Source: an uncultured Nonlabens sp. (GTDB lineage: Bacteria; Bacteroidota; Bacteroidia; Flavobacteriales; Flavobacteriaceae). Taken from it: a stretch of DNA of 64,000 bases. The notes below the pieces were generated by a model. The model was not told the DNA's origin. It made no database searches and worked only from the letters and a program-made list of their open reading frames with translations. Below, piece by piece: positions 8,526 through 19,600 of the stretch (position 1 is the first letter of the stretch; each line of letters begins with the position of its first letter). Location of the stretch: contig CANLKV010000003.1 in NCBI GenBank assembly GCA_947491755.1, forward strand, positions 227,837 through 291,836. Reading direction: 5' to 3'. The translations under genes and the position numbers were made by a program.

Positions 8526-11500
8526 AGGTAAAGTGTCCCGTTGCCTCTCCCGATTGACCATCAAATTCATATTCCAATCGGAACCAATAATCAGAACTGG
8601 GCATTAATTCACCTAAAAAAGTACCATCCCAGCCAGAACCTTGAGGGTCTAATTCTTTGAGTAATTTGCCATATCGATCAAAAATATAAATCCTTAAAAT
8701 AGGCAATCGATCGCCTGCCTCGACATTCCAGGTATCATTAAATCCGTCAAAGTTAGGCGTGAAAAATCGTGGATAACCAAAAACAAACACCTCTGTTGTA
8801 ATAGCACCACAACCGTTACGCTCTGCAAGTGTTATGGTATGTAGCCCGGGAGTTACATCATAAAATACAGGGTTGTCTTGATATAATCCATCATCTAATT
8901 GATACCAGTAAGTGTCTGGCCCCTGGGCTGTAATTTCAATGCGATGATTATCTTCAAAAGGAGCTGTCACTACATTGATTTCAAAATCTTCAGGCGGACC
9001 AGAGTATCTCACATTTGCAGTATCTGTAATCGAGCACTGAGTGACGGCATCAGTAATTACAACCTCGTAATCCCCTGGTTGTTCGGTCGTAAGAATCGGC
9101 TGACTTTCACCCACCACCAATTGTCCATTAAGACGCCATTCAAAATTGAAATCAACCGCATTTAAACCAGTATTTAATACCGCTGGACCATCAACAAGAA
9201 CTCCTTGCGCATCTCTACATAACACAGTTTGATTAGGTAATTGAGAAACTGGTAGTTCACCAAACTCTAAGGGGAGCGCTACCACATCAAAACATTCTGA
9301 TGCAGCGGTTTCCAGTCGAGCATACACAACTACACTTTCTCTATAATTAAAACTTAAGTCTAGTGGTGCCGTTGCATTGAAAGCGTCAAGTTGAGTCGCG
9401 TAATAAGTAACCGTGGCATCTGGCTGCCCATTAATTATTTGTGCAGAGCTGTTATCTAAATTATAATTGATAACTCCAGTACCAGGATCGCACAGTATAA
9501 CAGTATCTGGAGTTCCTGCTACAGGTGGAGCAATAGACTGTAATACAAAACTACCTGTTGTAAAACAGCCTGTGGCTGTAAATTCTGATCTATAAAATAT
9601 GGTTTGATTGGTTTGTAAAGAAGAGTATCTCTCGTTGAGCGGGTTAGCCCCTGTTATCGCCTCTGGCAACGTTTCAAAAAAGGTAACCTGCACCCCTGTT
9701 TGACCATCAATAATCTGCTCGATTTGTGTTCCTAATTCAAAAATTGTACTTCCATCGCCATTTTGATCGCAAGCTTGTAATATATTCACAGCAGTCGTAT
9801 TAGGCACAGCATTAAATTCTACAGTAAACTGTGTGGTCGCGGCGCAACCGTTGGTACGACCCTCTACCCTTACATAAATATCTGTAGCGGCCTGGTCTAC
9901 CGTTATTGTAGTAGGTAATGGATCAATACCACCATTAGCGGCTGCAGCTGTTTGATGGTATGTTATTATAAAGTTTGCAGGATTTGCACCGTTGAGTATT
10001 ATGTTCTCATTAATCGATAGGTCAACGTTTTCTAGTCCATCACCGCTAGGGTCATCACAAACTACAATAGGCGGTGGACCAGTTACATTTATAACTGACC
10101 CTACCGATAGATCAACTGTTGTGGTATCAAAACAGGCATTATTCAAACGGCTATCAATACGAGCTATTATAGTCTGGGGATTTGAGGTATTCTCAAAACT
10201 AAATTTATTAAGCGGGTTTTGACGGGAGTTAGCATCTGTAATTGAGAGGTAATATGACACTTCAAATATTGCTGGATCTTGAGTCCCTAGTAGCTCAATA
10301 TCCCTAGTAGATAGATCAAAAATAGCTCTACCATTATTGCCAGCGTCATCACATATTTGGAAATCTGATATTGTATTTGCTACAGGATTAGGCCCTAAGA
10401 TTATCTGAAAACTACCTGTATCAAAACAAGTGTTATCAATTGCATTTTCTACCCTTACAAAAATATTTTGCTGTGGGGCATTTTCAATTACATAATTTGC
10501 TGGATCTGTGATAGGATTGACCCCTGTATTTGCATCTTCAATAGATCGATGAAATGTTACGACCACAGTTGCAGGGTCTTGACTACCTATAATTGTTGTG
10601 TTTTGAGAGGTAAGATCAAAAACTGCAAGACCATCATTTGATGGGTCGTCACACAAAACGATATTTGATGCTGCATTAAAAATTGCTTGATTAATAGAGA
10701 CTTCAAAATTTCTAATAATTGAACAACCGGTCGTGCGATTAGTTATTGTAGTATGTATAGTCTGAGGTGCGTTAGGCGCAGCATATTGAGCGGGTGATGT
10801 AATTGGATTAGTCGATGCAGTGGCATCTGCAAGACTCTGGTAATAATTAACCTCAAATTGTGCAGCATTTTGTCCCGTGAGCATTAATGATGTATTTTGA
10901 GTTAGGTCAACGGTATTGATATTACCTACATTATCACAAACGAGTAAATCAATGGGCTCTTGTACTTGTGGGAGTTCATTAACCTGCACACAGATTTCTT
11001 GAGTATAAATACAGCCGAAGCTATCTTCTATTTCATAAGTATAACAGACTAATCCAGTGCGATCTGGCTGTACAGTAACCTGATTACCACTAGTGGAAAT
11101 AATCGTAGGGTCTGCCTGCCATTCCTCCCTTACGATTGTAGGTTCAAAAGACAGGTTTGCTGGTAATCGTGCAGGATCAAAGTTGAGACCCCATTCAAAT
11201 ATATAACCATTATCTAGTTGCAAATTGTCTGTTACGGTTAGACACCATTGTCCATTTAAACTACTTCCTATAAAATTGCTAAAAGGGTCGCTGGGCTGGT
11301 AACTACCTTCTGGCAACGATGTTCTAACAGGCAATGCAGCAAGGGCATTGCGAAAAGTTTGAGTAGCGACTGGTTGCTCTGTAATCACATAGGTAAACCC
11401 AATGCCAGGTGGGTCTGGTGTGTCGCTTTGATCAGGAATCCCTAGAAACTTCTCGCCTCCTGATTGAAAGGTTTGCAATATTTCAATAGAAGAACCATTA

Positions 11501-12513
11501 GGTGCGGTTAAAATTATGTCCAGATCATCTGTCCAGCTGTGCTCAATGTTCATAAACATTGAGATTAAATCTGATGCATTATTGAAAGTTGCGCCTGGAC
11601 TAAACCCTTCTACTTCTATACAGGTGCTATAGACAGCACCCGTTCCATCAGGTAAAAATGTAACGCCTGTTATAGGTCGAGCTGGAATACGCTCAAAAGG
11701 AACAGATTGTACGCTGCCTGTAAGTGTTGTACTCTCGCCCAGGCAAATGGTGGCATCTGCAGTTTCGGTGCCTGTAAAATCTGGATCTGTAGAGACTTGA
11801 ACAATCAAATCAATCACCTCATCATCAGTGCAACCTGCAGCATCTGTAACTTGAAATTGTACTTGATAAGATCCAGGATTATTAAAAACTTGTTGTTGGT
11901 TCTGACCAGCAACAAATCCAGCTCCTACATTAAAATCCCATTGATATGTTGCTCCCGTTCCATCTTCAGAAAAAGAGGTTTGGCCATTAAATTGGACGTT
12001 TTCTCCCTGACAAATTCGTAAGATACCATCTGGATCAATAGGTGGGACAGTGGTAATTTGCGGTGTGATCGTCTGGCATGTCTCAATACAGCCACGTGTG
12101 GCTTGCCATCCTGCCCCTACACCTGTACTATTGCTTACAAACTCAAAGGTTAAACAGCCACTTGAATTGGTAGGAGTTGCAGCAATCACGCCAGGAGGCG
12201 TTGTCGTGTCAGAAAAGACGACTAATAAAGGTGCGGCTGTAGAGTCCCCATCGTAGACACGCAAGAAATCACCTGCAGCAATGTCCAATTGGGTAAAATC
12301 CATTGAAACTAGATTTGTTGTTCCTGTGGGACAGAATGATACGATTCCAGATTCCCCACCGGAGTAATCCATACTTGTACCACCGCTATCAGTAAACGTA
12401 GCGGGCCCACAGCCTACTGATGTAGAGATTCCCGCTTGTGGCATAGAAATATTAGTTTGGGCCTGCAGCCAGCCAGCAAATAAAAAAAATAAAGAACTTA
12501 ATAATAGTTTCAT
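8515..12513 (-). CDS. Large secreted protein with T9SS type B (CHU_C) sorting domain
   Basis: A 1,332-aa exported protein. Order: signal peptide (about 1-18, LQAQT); a CUB-like domain; a PKD-like domain (YQWDFNVGAG) at about 190-245; a P/Homo-B-like domain with SWTDDLDIILTAPNG and NGQWCLTVTDN at about 300-455; then at least six tandem units of about 90-100 aa, each opening with a CDD or CD motif such as ICDDAGNNGRAIFDLS. The C-terminal 85 aa (FTPNFDGFNDTWNV, YIFDRYGKLL, GWDGTFLG) are a CHU_C sorting domain that directs export by the type IX system. Probably a surface adhesin. The ATG at 12513 is chosen over TTG at 12519. Confidence 0.88.
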   Translation of the reverse strand: MKLLLSSLFFLFAGWLQAQTNISMPQAGISTSVGCGPATFTDSGGTSMDYSGGESGIVSFCPTGTTNLVSMDFTQLDIAAGDFLRVYDGDSTAAPLLVVFSDTTTPPGVIAATPTNSSGCLTFEFVSNSTGVGAGWQATRGCIETCQTITPQITTVPPIDPDGILRICQGENVQFNGQTSFSEDGTGATYQWDFNVGAGFVAGQNQQQVFNNPGSYQVQFQVTDAAGCTDDEVIDLIVQVSTDPDFTGTETADATICLGESTTLTGSVQSVPFERIPARPITGVTFLPDGTGAVYSTCIEVEGFSPGATFNNASDLISMFMNIEHSWTDDLDIILTAPNGSSIEILQTFQSGGEKFLGIPDQSDTPDPPGIGFTYVITEQPVATQTFRNALAALPVRTSLPEGSYQPSDPFSNFIGSSLNGQWCLTVTDNLQLDNGYIFEWGLNFDPARLPANLSFEPTIVREEWQADPTIISTSGNQVTVQPDRTGLVCYTYEIEDSFGCIYTQEICVQVNELPQVQEPIDLLVCDNVGNINTVDLTQNTSLMLTGQNAAQFEVNYYQSLADATASTNPITSPAQYAAPNAPQTIHTTITNRTTGCSIIRNFEVSINQAIFNAASNIVLCDDPSNDGLAVFDLTSQNTTIIGSQDPATVVVTFHRSIEDANTGVNPITDPANYVIENAPQQNIFVRVENAIDNTCFDTGSFQIILGPNPVANTISDFQICDDAGNNGRAIFDLSTRDIELLGTQDPAIFEVSYYLSITDANSRQNPLNKFSFENTSNPQTIIARIDSRLNNACFDTTTVDLSVGSVINVTGPPPIVVCDDPSGDGLENVDLSINENIILNGANPANFIITYHQTAAAANGGIDPLPTTITVDQAATDIYVRVEGRTNGCAATTQFTVEFNAVPNTTAVNILQACDQNGDGSTIFELGTQIEQIIDGQTGVQVTFFETLPEAITGANPLNERYSSLQTNQTIFYRSEFTATGCFTTGSFVLQSIAPPVAGTPDTVILCDPGTGVINYNLDNSSAQIINGQPDATVTYYATQLDAFNATAPLDLSFNYRESVVVYARLETAASECFDVVALPLEFGELPVSQLPNQTVLCRDAQGVLVDGPAVLNTGLNAVDFNFEWRLNGQLVVGESQPILTTEQPGDYEVVITDAVTQCSITDTANVRYSGPPEDFEINVVTAPFEDNHRIEITAQGPDTYWYQLDDGLYQDNPVFYDVTPGLHTITLAERNGCGAITTEVFVFGYPRFFTPNFDGFNDTWNVEAGDRLPILRIYIFDRYGKLLKELDPQGSGWDGTFLGELMPSSDYWFRLEYEFDGQSGEATGHFTLKR

Positions 12514-12636
12514 AAACAATCCCTCCTCAATTGAAAGCCAGCCTGTAAATATCTAAATTTAAGATAGGTAAAAAAAACGAATGAAAGTTACTTTTAGTCT
12601 GTCAGACATATACTCGGTGCTTACATCCTTAATACG

Positions 12637-12644
12637 TAAATTTG
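12637..12644 (+). promoter_or_regulatory. Possible -7 box for folE
   Basis: TAAATTTG fits the TAnnTTTG consensus 40 bp before the folE ATG. No clear -33 partner. Confidence 0.35.
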
Positions 12645-12684
12645 CACTACTTTAAAAATTAGGCAATTCTAGCGCCACAATCCT

Positions 12685-13362
12685 ATGAAAATAGAAGATA
12701 TATCAAATCACACAGAAGATCACGATCATGATCATTTATCATCTAATGAGCAAACACCATTGCGACCAGATGCATTTGCACTTTCTGATCAAGAAAAAAT
12801 AGAGTCCATTAAAAAAGATGTTCATCATATTCTAGAAACTCTAGGTATGGACATGACAGACGACAGCTTGAAAGGTACTCCCAACCGTGTTGCAAAGATG
12901 TTTGTAAATGAAATCTTTGGTGGTATAAGACCTCAAATGAAACCCAGTGCCTCAACTTTTGAAAATAAATATAAGTACAATGAGATGCTGGTAGAAAAAA
13001 ATATTGTGGTCTATTCTACTTGCGAGCATCACCTGCTCCCTATTGTGGGACGCGCACACGTCGCTTATATATCAAACGGTAATGTGGTAGGTCTTTCAAA
13101 AATGAACCGAATAGTGGATTTTTATGCAAAGCGCCCGCAAGTACAAGAGCGCCTCAACATTCAAATAGTTAGAGAGCTACAACAAGTTCTCAATACACAG
13201 GATGTCGCTTGTGTTATAGATGCCAAGCATCTATGTGTCAACAGTCGCGGTATCAAAGACATTGAAAGTAGCACGGTCACTGGAGAATTTGGTGGTAGAT
13301 TCAAGGATATTCAGGTCAAGCGTGAGTTCCTTGATTACATAAAGATGGACACTAAATTTTAA
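12685..13362 (+). CDS. folE: GTP cyclohydrolase I
   Basis: A 225-aa decameric cytosolic enzyme that converts GTP to 7,8-dihydroneopterin triphosphate, the first step to folate and also the precursor for deazaguanine (queuosine) synthesis. Zinc ligands are visible at C113 and H116 (STCEHHLLP) and C184 (HLCVNSRG). The first 35 residues form a His/Asp-rich extension, HTEDHDHDHL, ahead of the fold. Full length. The genes for QueE and QueD, which act on the same product, are elsewhere in this window. Confidence 0.97.
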   Translation: MKIEDISNHTEDHDHDHLSSNEQTPLRPDAFALSDQEKIESIKKDVHHILETLGMDMTDDSLKGTPNRVAKMFVNEIFGGIRPQMKPSASTFENKYKYNEMLVEKNIVVYSTCEHHLLPIVGRAHVAYISNGNVVGLSKMNRIVDFYAKRPQVQERLNIQIVRELQQVLNTQDVACVIDAKHLCVNSRGIKDIESSTVTGEFGGRFKDIQVKREFLDYIKMDTKF

Positions 13363-13390
13363 ATAAAGCAATGCAGCGGTTCATGTAGTC

Positions 13391-13406
13391 CGCTTTCGCG
13401 AAAGCG
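13391..13406. repeat. Palindrome copy 4, exact
   Basis: CGCTTTCGCGAAAGCG in the 78-bp gap between folE and cysS, which run in the same direction. Confidence 0.95.
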
Positions 13407-13440
13407 TAACTCCCCAATTAATTATCTACAAAAATTTATC

Positions 13441-14928
13441 ATGGCCCTATATAACAAACAGCAACTGCGACTTTACAACTCCATAGATGGAGAAAAGCAA
13501 GTTTTTAAACCCATTCACGAGGGACGCATAGGCATGTATGTTTGTGGACCAACCGTTTACAGCAATGTCCACCTAGGTAATTGCAGAACCTTTATAAGTT
13601 TTGACATGATTTATAGGTACCTCTCTCACCTGGGATATAAGGTGCGCTATGTGCGTAATATCACAGACGCAGGCCACCTGACTGACGATGCTGACGCTGG
13701 GGAAGATAAAATTTCAAAAAAAGCTAGGCTAGAACAACTAGAACCTATGGAGGTGGTACAGCAGTATACCCTGGACTTTCATAATGTGATGAAGCGATTC
13801 AATTGCCACCCGCCTAGTATTGAACCCACGGCGACGGGTCATATAGTGGAACAAATTGAGATCATAAAAACTATTCTGGATAAAGGATATGCCTATGAGC
13901 GTAATGGCTCTATTTACTTTGACGTTCTAAAGTTTAATGAAGATCATCATTATGGAAAATTAAGTGGTCGCAATCTGGAAGACATGATTGCAAACACAAG
14001 AGAACTGGCCTCACAAAGCGAGAAAGAAAATGCACAGGATTTTGCACTATGGAAAAAAGCATCGCCAGAACATATCATGCGCTGGCCTAGTCCATGGGGC
14101 GATGGTTTTCCTGGATGGCACCTGGAATGTACTGTAATGAGCTCGAAATATCTAGGGGAAACATTTGATATTCACGGTGGTGGTATGGATTTAAAATTCC
14201 CACATCATGAGTGTGAGATTGCACAGGGAGAGGCTGCTCACGGTCATAGTCCAGTCAACTACTGGCTGCATGCAAACATGCTTACCTTAGAAGGTAAAAA
14301 AATGTCAAAATCTACTGGTAACTCCATCCTCCCGGAAGAGTTATTTACTGGTGACAACGATTTTATGGAAAAACCTTTTTCTCCAGCAGTGATAAGGTTT
14401 TTTATGATGCAAGCACATTATAGATCGATTCTCGATTTTAGTAACGACGCCATTCTTGCTGCAGAGAAAGGGCTGCATCGATTGCAAGAAGGCATCAAGG
14501 TGTTACAGCAATTGCCTGCATCAAAGGAAAGCAGTGTGGACATTAATAAATGGGTACAGGATTGCTACAATGCAATGAACGATGATTTTAACACGCCTAT
14601 ATTAATTGCAGAATTATTTGAAGGGGTCAAAATTATTCACGCCATTAAAGATGGTAATGAAACGATAACTGCTGCTGACCTAAAATTATTAGAAGAAAAA
14701 ATGACGGCGTTTTTGATCGACGTTTTAGGTATAGAGAATAATATCGCTGCTGCAACCACTGGGGCATCAAAGCATATAGATGCTGCTATGAAGCTTATCA
14801 TTGATTTGCGTGCTACCGCCAGAGCTCGTAAAGATTGGGAGACTAGCGATAAAATAAGGGATGAACTTGCTGCCGCTGGTATTCAATTGAAAGATGGTGC
14901 AGACGGAACAACTTTTACTACAAACTGA
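13441..14928 (+). CDS. cysS: Cysteinyl-tRNA synthetase
   Basis: A 495-aa class I synthetase that charges tRNA-Cys. Visible features: the zinc Cys in YVCGPTVY (C35), the HIGH-type motif HLGN (44-47), [32 protein letters not shown], and the KMSKS loop near residue 287 (KKMSKSTGN). Full length. It follows folE after 78 bp that contains a palindrome copy. Confidence 0.98.
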   Translation: MALYNKQQLRLYNSIDGEKQVFKPIHEGRIGMYVCGPTVYSNVHLGNCRTFISFDMIYRYLSHLGYKVRYVRNITDAGHLTDDADAGEDKISKKARLEQLEPMEVVQQYTLDFHNVMKRFNCHPPSIEPTATGHIVEQIEIIKTILDKGYAYERNGSIYFDVLKFNEDHHYGKLSGRNLEDMIANTRELASQSEKENAQDFALWKKASPEHIMRWPSPWGDGFPGWHLECTVMSSKYLGETFDIHGGGMDLKFPHHECEIAQGEAAHGHSPVNYWLHANMLTLEGKKMSKSTGNSILPEELFTGDNDFMEKPFSPAVIRFFMMQAHYRSILDFSNDAILAAEKGLHRLQEGIKVLQQLPASKESSVDINKWVQDCYNAMNDDFNTPILIAELFEGVKIIHAIKDGNETITAADLKLLEEKMTAFLIDVLGIENNIAAATTGASKHIDAAMKLIIDLRATARARKDWETSDKIRDELAAAGIQLKDGADGTTFTTN

Positions 14929-15006
14929 TGCAGTCAGGTTATAAAAATCACATTTTAAAATCACTATAGAGATTTAAAAATGATCACTTACCTGGCTATG
15001 ATATTT

Positions 15007-15243
15007 ATGAAAAACCACAAGAAAGTTTCTATAGCCGCACGATTGATGATGTATCTGGTACGCTTTTATCAGACAGCAATTTCTCCATTCACTCCCGCCA
15101 CGTGCAGGTATCAACCCACTTGTTCACACTATACCATGGAAGCTCTAAACAAGCATGGATTTATAAAAGGGGGATGGTATAGCATCAAGCGTATCACCAG
15201 TTGCCATCCATGGGGCGGCAAGGGATACGACCCAGTGCCTTAA
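15007..15243 (+). CDS. yidD: Membrane protein insertion efficiency factor YidD
   Basis: A 78-aa member of the YidD family, a small amphipathic protein at the inner membrane that helps YidC-dependent insertion. The signature is clear: [20 protein letters not shown], then [24 protein letters not shown]. In-frame ATGs at 14980 and 14998 would add up to 9 residues; 15007 gives the usual family length. It lies between cysS and lgt on the same strand, a common order in flavobacteria. Confidence 0.93.
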   Translation: MKNHKKVSIAARLMMYLVRFYQTAISPFTPATCRYQPTCSHYTMEALNKHGFIKGGWYSIKRITSCHPWGGKGYDPVP

Positions 15244-15312
15244 GTTAACCGCCTGGGTATTAAAAAGAGCTAATTATAAGTAGTATTTTAGCAGTAATTA
15301 AAGTACAATTCA

Positions 15313-16248
15313 ATGCTATTACCGCTTAAGGTTATCTGGAACCCGCTTGAGGGTATCGATCTAGGATTTTTTACCATTCATTTTTACAGCTTATCTTATG
15401 TGATTGCTTTTGTTCTAGGCTGGTACATCATCAAACCTATTTTTACAAAGGATGGAATCCATCACGATAAATTAGACCCTCTATTTATGTATACGGTGAT
15501 AGGCTGTCTGGCTGGAGCTCGTATAGGGCATTATTTATTTTATGAGACCGCTGTATTGTTTGAAGATCCACTTCATGTTTTCCTTCCTTTCAGGCTCAGC
15601 CCTTTTGAATGGACTGGCTTTGCAGGCATGGCTAGCCATGGTGCTGCCATAGGTATTATTATTGCTATGTTTTTTTACAGTCGTAAACATTTACAAAAAA
15701 ATATGCTGTGGATCTTGGATCGCATTGTAATCCCTACAGCAATAGGTGGTTGTTTTGTAAGATTAGGGAACTTAATGAATAGCGAGATTGTAGGCAAAAT
15801 AACAAATGTAGACTGGGCCTTTAAATTTGTTAGAGACACATCAGATCCTGCCGTGCGAGACGCCTTATATACGATAGGGATCAAGGATACAGATAAGGCT
15901 ATCAACGCCCTAGTAAATGACCCACAGTATGCTAGTTTACTAGAAAGCATCCCGTGGCGACACCCTAGTCAGATTTATGAAGCATTAGGCTATGCTTGTT
16001 TATTTGTCATCTTATATCTGGTATATTGGAAAACAGATAAAAAGGAAAAGTTAGGGTACATACTCGGTTTGTTTTTTGTGTTGTTATTTACAATTCGCTT
16101 TTTTGTAGAATTTGTAAAAATCAAACAGGTAGAAGGCGGCGACGAATTCATTTTTGGCTTGAATACCGGGCAAATGTTGAGTATTCCATTTATAATTCTA
16201 GGCCTTGTATTGATGTTTAGACCACAGGGATGGTTTGAAAAAAGATAA
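15313..16248 (+). CDS. lgt: Prolipoprotein diacylglyceryl transferase
   Basis: A 311-aa polytopic inner-membrane enzyme that attaches diacylglycerol to the lipobox Cys of prolipoproteins, the first step of lipoprotein maturation. Family motifs: FAGMASHGAAIG, GGCFVRLGNLMNSEIVG and HPSQIYEALGY. About seven hydrophobic helices. A 40-residue soluble segment between the RLGN motif and HPSQ is typical of Bacteroidota. Many lipoproteins in this window would be its substrates. Confidence 0.96.
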   Translation: MLLPLKVIWNPLEGIDLGFFTIHFYSLSYVIAFVLGWYIIKPIFTKDGIHHDKLDPLFMYTVIGCLAGARIGHYLFYETAVLFEDPLHVFLPFRLSPFEWTGFAGMASHGAAIGIIIAMFFYSRKHLQKNMLWILDRIVIPTAIGGCFVRLGNLMNSEIVGKITNVDWAFKFVRDTSDPAVRDALYTIGIKDTDKAINALVNDPQYASLLESIPWRHPSQIYEALGYACLFVILYLVYWKTDKKEKLGYILGLFFVLLFTIRFFVEFVKIKQVEGGDEFIFGLNTGQMLSIPFIILGLVLMFRPQGWFEKR

Positions 16249-16271
16249 TTTATATACAACGACGACTAGAT

Positions 16272-16300
16272 AAAAAAGCCTTTCTCTGAAAGGCTTTTTT
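16272..16300. terminator. lgt terminator
   Basis: A 13-bp perfect stem, AAAAAAGCCTTTC and GAAAGGCTTTTTT, with a TCT loop, 23 bp after the lgt stop codon. Confidence 0.9.
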
Positions 16301-16543
16301 TATACTAAAACTTGTTCTTGCATAGCACAACTCTGTTGAACATGCGATGTAATGGCTATTGCCTCTAGCAAATCATTATACCATAAAGATTACAGGTTTA
16401 TTCAGATGCACATACTTATTACTAAGCTTTAACCAGGATTAATGGAGCAAAGCGCAATCTCCAAAAGATTACCTAGTAGGAGTACTGACAAGAGTCTGTT
16501 ATCTTAAATGCGGCACAGGCCGATATTCTAATCGCTCAATAAA

Positions 16544-16573
16544 AAATCCGAGCCATTTAAACGACTCGGATTT
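16544..16573. terminator. secDF terminator
   Basis: Arms AAATCCGAG and CTCGGATTT (9 bp perfect) around a 12-nt loop, 28 bp past the secDF stop codon. On the minus strand the stem is followed by a T-run. Confidence 0.85.
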
Positions 16574-16600
16574 CAATATAACTAGTGATTGTATACCTAA

Positions 16601-19600
16601 CTACTCAGTTTTACTTTCCAAAGCTTTACGTGGTCTGTCTTTTGATCTTTTCAAAGAATCAAACATAATAGGAGTCGCTATAAATACTGATGAATATGTA
16701 CCTACAATAACACCTATTATCAAGGCAAACATAAATCCTCGGATAGATTCACCACCAAAGGTGAAAATAGCAAGTAATACGATTAAGGTAGTTAACGAGG
16801 TATTCAACGTACGAGATATAGTACTGCTTATCGCTCCATTAACGGTGCGCCCAAATTTCCAATTGGTTTTTTCGGCTATGAACTCTCGTATTCTATCAAA
16901 TACTACCACTGTATCGTTTAATGAATAACCGATTACCGTAAGAATAGCAGCAATAAACGCCTGGTCAATCTCCATATTAAACGGCATGATTTTGTACGTT
17001 AATGAGAAGATCCCTAATACAATAATCACATCATGGAACACAGCGGCAACTGCACCCAGAGAGAACTGCCATCTACGGAAGCGTATCAAAATATACAAGA
17101 ACACTACGATCAATGACCCAAAAATCGCATAAAGAGAACCTGTCAAGATATCATCTGCAATGGTAGGACCTACCTGGAAGTTTGACATGATACCATAATC
17201 CTTCTCCTGCTCGCTTACATCTGCAAACTCCTCTTGCGTCATACCTTCTGGTAAAAATTGCTTTAGAGCATTAAATAGCTTTGCTTCAATCTCTGGACTC
17301 ACCTCGCTATCATCACCCTCAATTTTGTATTTAGTACTGATAGCAAGTTGGTTTTCTGCACCATAAGTTTTTGCCTCTGCACTTCCAAAAACTTCTGGGT
17401 CACTCAAAATACTCGTTACCTCTGTAGCATTCATATCCTGCTCAAATCTTATCGTGTATTTACGACCACCTGTGAAATCAATACCAAAGTTCAACTGCAA
17501 GGTTACTAGCGATACGATACTGATAATTATTGCCACAGCCGAAATTGCATAGGCTGTTTTTCTCTTCTTAAGAAAATCAATATCAACGTTACTAAACCAG
17601 TTTTTAGTTACTGCTGTACTGAATGCTATTGATTTACCATTTTTACCATAACCATCAATAAATAATCGTGTGATGAATACCGCAGTGAATAAAGAGGTCA
17701 AAATACCGATCATTAATGTGGTAGCAAATCCTTGAATAGGACCAGTACCAAAGATGTATAGAATCACCGCTGTTAAGAAGGTTGTAATGTTTGCATCAAG
17801 TATAGAACTTAAGGCATTGTTGAAACCGTCGCGTATGCTATCTGCTTGTGACTTCCCTTTAGCTAACTCCTCGCGAATGCGCTCAAAAATAAGAACATTA
17901 GCATCTACAGAGATACCTATGGTAAGTACGATACCTGCAATACCAGGTAAGGTTAATACGGCTCCAAAGGATGCTAGAGCTCCAAAGATGAAGAGAATGT
18001 TTACTAGCAAAGCTATATCTGCATACAGACCAGCTCTACCATAATAGAAAAACATCCACACCAGTACCAGTAATAGGGCCAGACCAAAAGATGCAAGTCC
18101 TGCATTAATCGATTCTTGTCCTAATGATGGACCTATAATTTCCTTCTGGATAATTTCTGCACGTGCAGGAAGTTTACCAGCTTTAAGAACGGTAGCGAGA
18201 TCTTCTGCCTCAGCTACACTAAAATCTCCAGATATCTGACTATTACCTCCGGCAATAGGACCGTCATTAATTCCAGGGGCACTGTATACTGTGTTATCCA
18301 GCACAACTGCCACCTGTGTTTGATTTTGAAAAGCTTCGGTAGTCATGTCTTCCCAGATCTTCGCACCTTCACTATTCATAGACATACTAACGATTACTTT
18401 ACCGTTAATATCATAGTCTTGCTTTGCATTTGTAATAACACCACCAGAAAGCGGTGCCTCTCCTTGACCATTAGAACGGATTGCGTACAAATCAATCAGC
18501 TCATAACCTAACTCTTCGTTAAGCTCAGGACGTCCCCACGCAAATTTCACATAACGCTGTGATGGATCTAGTTTAGCTCTAGCTTGATCATCATTTAAAT
18601 AGTCTGAGATTATTTGCTGGTCTGATGCTCTAAAAGTAGCGATGATAGGACCTGCACTGTTCCCAGGTGCTAGCACTCTAGACAAAATAGGATTAGCATC
18701 AAATTGTGCATCATCCAGTTGATCGATTGATTCTACATCGTCTATACTCGTATCATCATTCAACAAATCTTCTAGAGAATTATCCTGGTCCACCTGTTCA
18801 TCCACGCTTGCTACAGCATCAACCGCAGTGGTATCTACTACCGCATCGCTTTTTTCACTGGCAATTTTGTTTGCCCAGTACGTATCTGCAGCCACTAGGT
18901 ACGGTGCAATCTCTCCTGCTTTGTAAACGTGCCAGAATTCCAACAGGGCAGTACCTACTAACAGTTGCTCTACCCGCTTGATATCGCGTTCTCCAGGCAT
19001 CTCAATCAGGATTCTACCAGTGTTACCTAGCTGCTGGATGTTAGGCTGTGTGGTACCAAATTTATCGATACGTTTTCTCAATACATCAAATGCACTGACC
19101 ATGTAAGATTGAAGCTCTTCTCTTAAAACGGGCTCTACATCGCTATTTGACATATCAAAATCAATGCGGCCTTCCATTTCTTGGTTAGCAAAAATATCTG
19201 GTGATGCAAGTTGCGCGCCGTCAATAGCATTAAACTCTTCAATGAAATAGTCAAAGTAACTTTGTTGTCCGTCTTTTACACGCTCATCAGCACGATCCAG
19301 GGCCGTACGGAAATCGCCATCTGTCGACCCGTCTGCCATTCCTATGAGTAAATCACGTACAGAAATTTGAAGAATAACGTTGATACCTCCCTTAAGATCT
19401 AGACCTTTTTTAAGCTCGTTGTCTTTTGCAGCTGCATATGTAGTGTAACCACCCCATACATCTTTTGCTGCAATAGAATCTAGATAGCGTTTTCTTGCCT
19501 CCTCAATAAGTGAGGAAGAGTTCTCTGCATCTTGATCTACCACGCGCTCTGCATAAGCCTCTGCATCATTCTCCACTTTATTTGTAATAAATGTGTAGGT

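Larger units (their letters stand above)
16249..16600. other. 352-bp gap between lgt and secDF
   Basis: Holds only the lgt terminator on the left and the secDF terminator on the right. The roughly 240 bp between them (16301-16543) have no reading frame of note and no palindrome copy. I see no structure there. Confidence 0.7.
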
